Below are positions 59,613 through 64,000 of a DNA stretch of 64,000 nucleotides, piece after piece. Under the pieces are notes generated by a model. That model saw only the letters and a list, made by a program, of their open reading frames with translations, was not told the origin of the DNA and did not search any database. Each line of letters begins with the position of its first letter. Position 1 is the first letter of the stretch. The translations under genes were made by a program, and so were the position numbers. The stretch is from Calendula officinalis (taxonomy: Eukaryota; Streptophyta; Magnoliopsida; Asterales; Asteraceae), in contig OY970834.1 of assembly GCA_963853835.1 (NCBI GenBank), positions 38,099,257 through 38,163,256 on the forward strand, written 5' to 3'.

Positions 59613-61347
59613 GAGCGAACGATATGGTCACGAGCGGGGGTGGGCGCCGGATGCCACCTCGGCGCGCCGGATCCGCCACGGCACCGCCCGTTACGCGAGC
59701 GAGCCCCAGAGCCGGACCGTCGACGAGGGCAGCGGACCAATGGGGAGATGCCACGTGGACTAGCCGTTGGCAACGGCTAGTTTGACCGAAAATTAATTTT
59801 TTTTTATTATAAATAAAACCTATTATAAATAACCCCTTTAACCATAACCTTTTTTCACACCATCTTCTACACACTCTCTACAATTTCTTACACTTTCACT
59901 CTAAAAAAACTCACAAAAATATCTTAACAACCACATCCCGATTGGATGAACGGTATTCTTAGATGGGGAAGTTCCGGCTCACCCGCGTCCAATCCGTCAA
60001 CACCTTCGTCCCAACAATCGGTATCGTCCACCCAAAATACCAAAATGCCGGCGTCCAATCCCTATGGTACCCAATATGTGATGTCGATATTTCACCAAGA
60101 GCAATATAAATTTCAAAACCTTCAACAACACCCGTCTTAAGTTTGGTCACAACCACAATGGTCACAACTACAATCTTCAGAACCACAATCTTCACAACCT
60201 CAAGACCCCGCGGCCGTTGAAAAGGCGAGAAGAAAGGGGGAAAAAGTTGCCACCAACTTAAGTCGGACGGTCATGCGGTGGGACGCTGCATAAGAAGTGT
60301 TATTAACCGAGTGTTGGGTTAGCGTTTCCGAGGATGCCGAAAAGGGCGCCGACCAATCCGATGAATGTTTTTGGAACAAAATCCTTGTTGAGTTCAACAA
60401 GGATGTTGATACGCCGCGTACCAAAGACATGTTGACGGGGAAGTGGACGACTTTAAACGGTAATTGTCAACGTTTCAACGGTATCTACAAACGTTTACAA
60501 CGTACAAGTAGAAGCGGTGAAAATGAGGTCGACTTTTTGGCCCGTGTCCGACAAGCGTACCGTGACGAGTCGGCGTCAAAAAAACAATTTAACAACGAAG
60601 GTGCGTGAGAAGTTTTGAGAAAATGCCCGAAATGGGACGCCCCCGAGCCCATTTCGCTCTCCGATAACGAAGAACTTTTCGGGGAAGATACGAGACCACG
60701 TCCGGAGGGAAAGTCTCGTAAGGCAAAAAAAAGTAGATTGAAAAGTTCATCCGGCACTAACACCGCCGGAAGTGTGACACCGCCGGACCTTGGCGAGGCT
60801 ATGATGGCCGAGTTTAGGCGGAAAAGTGAAGCTGCTCAATCGGCTAACGAAAGGTCAAAGGCGCGGGATGACGTTTTCGTGCGGTTGGAAGAATTGAGAT
60901 TCCTAAGCACTAACACCCACGGGTTGGGGCGCGCCGATAAGGCGAGAATCGTCAAGGCAAAAAAGGCGATCCGCGAAAAATACCCCGTCGACGAATATGA
61001 ACTTGACGTGGACGATGACGATGATTAGTTTTTTTTGTTTTTTTTTTCGGTATGTTTTTCTTATTTTTCGGTATTTTTTTAATTTTTCAGCATTTTTTTT
61101 AAATTTTTCGGTAATATTTTATATTTTTTAGGTATTTTAATTTTAATTTGTATTATGTAATTTTTATTTTAATGAAGTATTATGTTTTTTAAAAACAGAA
61201 AAAGAAAAAAAGGGGGTGGGGCCCAAATGGCTTAAGTGATGGTAGAGGGGGTATTTGGGGGTTTTGAATGTGAAATGTTAAATGGTGATGTGGCGCAGAG
61301 GTGACGCATATGTGGCTTCCGACTTGGGGTGACCACACCCATTGCTC
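59613..61347 (+). mobile_element. PIF/Harbinger-type element without transposase
   Basis: 1735 bp flanked by TTA (59610-59612 and 61348-61350). Ends GAGCGAACGATATGGTCA and TGACCACACCCATTGCTC are imperfect inverted repeats. It carries only the Myb-like accessory ORF (ORF1) and no DDE transposase, so it would depend on a helper. It is the likely parent type of the MITEs at 53901 and 56746. Its GC content is clearly above its surroundings. Confidence 0.9.
59946..61028 (+). pseudogene. Harbinger ORF1, Myb/SANT-like DNA-binding protein (three nonsense codons)
   Basis: One reading frame of 361 codons from the ATG at 59946 to the TAG at 61026-61028. It is broken only by stops at 60138-60140, 60291-60293 and 60606-60608; no frameshift. 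The N-terminus is Ser/Pro/Gln-rich. The middle is the Myb-like domain (LTECWVSVSEDAEKG, FWNKI, LTGKWTTLN, about residues 115-215). The C-terminal part (KCPKWDAPEP; acidic DDDDD end) is the 'NAM-associated' type domain of plant Harbinger partner proteins. In active systems this protein cooperates with the transposase in nuclear import and DNA binding (family knowledge). Confidence 0.87.
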
Positions 61348-61350
61348 TTA

Positions 61351-61719
61351 TTTCGTTACATCACGTGTCAAACTTATAATGTTTTACCTTTCTAAAGCTA
61401 AAAGGGAATGTATTTTGTTTTGTTGTAGAATCCATTGCGGAAAGACTTATGATAAATTCTAATTTCAGTATCAACCCTTATACAGTGATGGCGTGAAAAA
61501 CAAAACTATTAGGGTGGGTAATTTTGTAAAGTTTCACTCGATGGTGTGGGTATTGGTGAAAATGGATATCAGCCCGTATTGGTGAAAATGTACTACCTCT
61601 CAGGCTCTCACGGGTAAATCTTGACTATTTATATGTATATTTATAAAGAAGACTTTATAGTCAATAAAATTAAGACTGTACAATCTTCTTTTTACTTTTG
61701 ATGAGATGTTAGTACTATG
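61351..61719. other. Short intergenic interval
   Basis: Between the Harbinger-type element and the hAT-like element; nothing recognised. Confidence 0.5.
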
Positions 61720-61727
61720 GGTGTACT

Positions 61728-62582
61728 TAGGGATGGCAATGGATCGGATGTGGATCGGATGATGTCATATCCACATCCATATCCATTTAAATTTACGTCA
61801 TCCATATCCATATCCATATCCATTTAAAATCATTTCATCCATCCATATCCATATCCATTGGATTAGAGCGGGTAAATGGACATCCGTTGGATTTCGGAAG
61901 AAAAAAAACTCCTAAAGAAAGTACGATAGTTTTATATATGATTTACGATTTTTATTGCATATTTACATAGTTTCTTCCAAAAGAAGAGTCAAACGGAAAC
62001 ATAACTATGATACATCTGATGCATAGATCATAGTTTGTATAGCTAATACCAAAATATTGATCTAAAAGAGATACACACAAAAATATAATATGATATAATT
62101 AAAAGTTTAGAGCATACTTTGTAGATAACCCCAAAATATTGATCATTTAGTTGACTCATTCCTTAGTTCCATAATTACATGCTTGTGATTTATGGGTTGT
62201 TGCATTGAAAATCACACAAAAATCTCAAAAGTAACGAGTCATATATAATGATCGTCGCCTTCATACTAAGAACAGAATAAGAAACGATAAAATGATTAGT
62301 TCCTAAGAAATTCAAGTATGGGAAATGATAGTAAATAATTGCCTCATCAGTCAACCCACTATTGAAAACATATATTTATAGTTATATAAAATTATAATAT
62401 ATATTTAATTTCGGGTTAAGTGGATTCATCCATGGATTGAAAATCATCATCCATATCCGCTCCAATAAACATCCACATCCGCTCCACATCCGATATTTAC
62501 CCATTTAACTTCATCCATATCCACTACGAGTGGAGCGGATCGGGTGGATGTTCATCGGATCGGATGCTAGTTGCCATCCCTA
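61728..62582. mobile_element. hAT-like non-autonomous element rich in CATCCATATCC
   Basis: Ends TAGGGATGGCAA / TTGCCATCCCTA, perfect 8-bp duplication GGTGTACT (61720-61727 and 62583-62590). 855 bp. Both sub-terminal zones repeat CCATATCCA and GGATCGGATG words; the centre is AT-rich with no transposase. Confidence 0.94.
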
Positions 62583-62794
62583 GGTGTACTGGCCTAATCC
62601 GCAAATTATTATACTTATGAATATATTAATTTATAAATATGATATGTATATCTTACAAACCTGTCATGTAAAACAGACACAATAACTCATGAATGCGAGA
62701 ATTGTACATGCAGTACCCTACTACCCTAAATATATCTAAATGCACAAAATTATTTATTAGAGTAATTAAAACCATGTGCCAATAATGTGTATCC

Positions 62795-64000
62795 TATTAT
62801 GAATATGCAAGACAAAGCCATTAAATGGATTGCCACATTTTCAACCCTTCATGTCTTCTCTATCAAATCTATGTCTACTTATTTACCTTTCATTTGTATG
62901 TATATGTAATTCAAGGGTAAAACTTTTAGTATAAATACCCCATGAGATGGATGAATAAAATGCACCTCAACACTTTCATAAGTGTTACATACTTCTCTTC
63001 CTCTCTTCTTTCTCGTTATTGTTCTTCATCTTATGTTCTTGTTATAGATGTAGCAAGTTCTTTGATGAAGTGCTAATAGTGTCATAATCATATCTAATTT
63101 ATAACACGTTATCAGCACGAAAGTTCTTAATCGAGGAAGATCAACTCAATCACAAGGTACATTCAATTAATAAAGTTAATTACATAAGGTAAACAATTTC
63201 TTAACATAAAATTGTAATATAATTATCATAATAAACTAAATGAAACCAAACATATTCTATCAAGGACATTATGATGACATTTGGACTACTAATCTTGGGA
63301 CTACTAACATACTTACATTTAAGATTATTCTAATTTTATTCTTATGTTTACTAACCCTTTTAATTTATGCAAACTAACATTTACATTTATGTCTTCTAAC
63401 TTTTAATTATGCAAACTAACATTTACTTTTATTGCATCTAACTTTTATTTATGTTACTAACATTTATTTATGTTACTACATTTATTTATGTATGCTAACT
63501 TTCATTTATGTATACTAACGTTTATTTATGCATATTATATTTTTCTTACTAATTCATATAACATTCACTAATATTTTTACAAATATGTTTTATGTAATTT
63601 ATTACTTTAATTATTCTCTTTATTAAAAAAAAAATTATATATATATATAACGGCTATATATATAACGGTAAAAAAAATATATTTTAATATTAAAAATTTA
63701 CAACGGCTATAAATTTTTACACTATAAATAAACACATCATCCACACTTCTTTATACCACAAAAATAATTTCTCTCATCTTCAAAATCAAGATCAAGAATG
63801 ATTCATCCGCTTTTGATTTTTAAAATTGTATTAGTTTTAGCACTTGGCATCCTAATTAGTAATCTCCCTCCTGATGTATTTTATCCTTATTTGTTCATGT
63901 ATGGGATGATTGTTCTCCCACTGCTGTTTTGTGCACTTCATATTGATATATATGGATTCTAATTTTTAAATTTGTTTTTGTTCAAAATCTATAGTTTCAA
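62795..64000 (+). mobile_element. Second copy of the Copia element 2 family, 3'-truncated by the window
   Basis: The LTR at 62795-63106 (312 bp, TA...CA) is followed by the same primer-site region and leader as at 28965-29840. It continues to within a few bases of the expected gag ATG at the window edge. It differs from element 2 by scattered substitutions and an extra TATATATAACGGC-type stretch near 63640-63660. The other LTR and target duplication are outside; the left flank is TATCC. Confidence 0.93.
63798..63962 (+). CDS. 54-residue hydrophobic leader ORF, second copy
   Basis: Same length and frame as 29638-29802. Visible changes are one silent codon and three replacements (Val to Lys near residue 9, Leu to Pro near 29, Glu to Gly near 36). 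Both hydrophobic segments remain, although the first one gains a charge. Confidence 0.45.
   Translation: MIHPLLIFKIVLVLALGILISNLPPDVFYPYLFMYGMIVLPLLFCALHIDIYGF

Noticed and set aside
59533..59874. Pro/Arg/Ala-rich frames on both strands
   Set aside because: GC-rich left end of the Harbinger-type element; non-coding inverted-repeat region.

Overview
The window is nuclear DNA of a flowering plant: multi-exon genes with GT-AG introns, dense Copia and Gypsy LTR retrotransposons, and many MITEs, at high AT content. An asterid, most likely the daisy family (Asteraceae), is my inference from the look of the retrotransposons. It is not proven by anything in the window.

Four host genes are supported. 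MED14, the Mediator tail/backbone subunit (1-6106, +), enters from the left edge without its first exon(s). A heavy-metal-associated isoprenylated protein, HIPP (7762-9049, +), follows. A PP2C-type protein phosphatase of the POLTERGEIST-like type (22939-25213, -) has a further non-coding 5' exon reaching about 26290. A RALF peptide hormone precursor (52685-53095, +) is complete. Two broken or orphan gene pieces also occur: a receptor-like kinase exon with an in-frame stop (44615-44697, -) and two well-spliced exons of an unrecognised protein (42674-43002, -). These genes are unrelated in function; no operon-like logic is expected or seen.

The rest is mostly mobile DNA. Copia element 1 (10731-22094, -; 640-bp LTRs; TSD TATGG) carries gag, pol and a 4-kb accessory region. 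An 8-mer, CAGTAGTA/TACTACTG, is scattered through its LTRs, spacer and reading frames. Copia element 2 (28652-35018, +; 313-bp LTRs starting TA and ending CA; TSD AAATA) has an intact pol and a gag with one stop. A second copy of that family enters at 62795 and runs off the right edge. A Gypsy-type LTR (35514-40666) with its primer-binding site contains a nested short non-autonomous LTR element (36915-39143; TSD GAATC).

DNA elements with exact target-site duplications include three hAT-like elements (9139, 46172, 61728), a Pack-MULE carrying a PPR-gene fragment (58332-59570), and a PIF/Harbinger element with a dead Myb-like ORF but no transposase (59613-61347) plus related MITEs. There are also several Stowaway-like MITEs and tRNA-derived SINE-like remnants.

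The most unusual signal is the element-wide TACTACTG/CAGTAGTA motif of Copia element 1. It forms two arrays with about 20-bp spacing (LTR and post-pol spacer) and perfect 10-bp hairpins inside an accessory reading frame. A short hydrophobic ORF conserved in the leader of the second Copia family is the next most interesting item.
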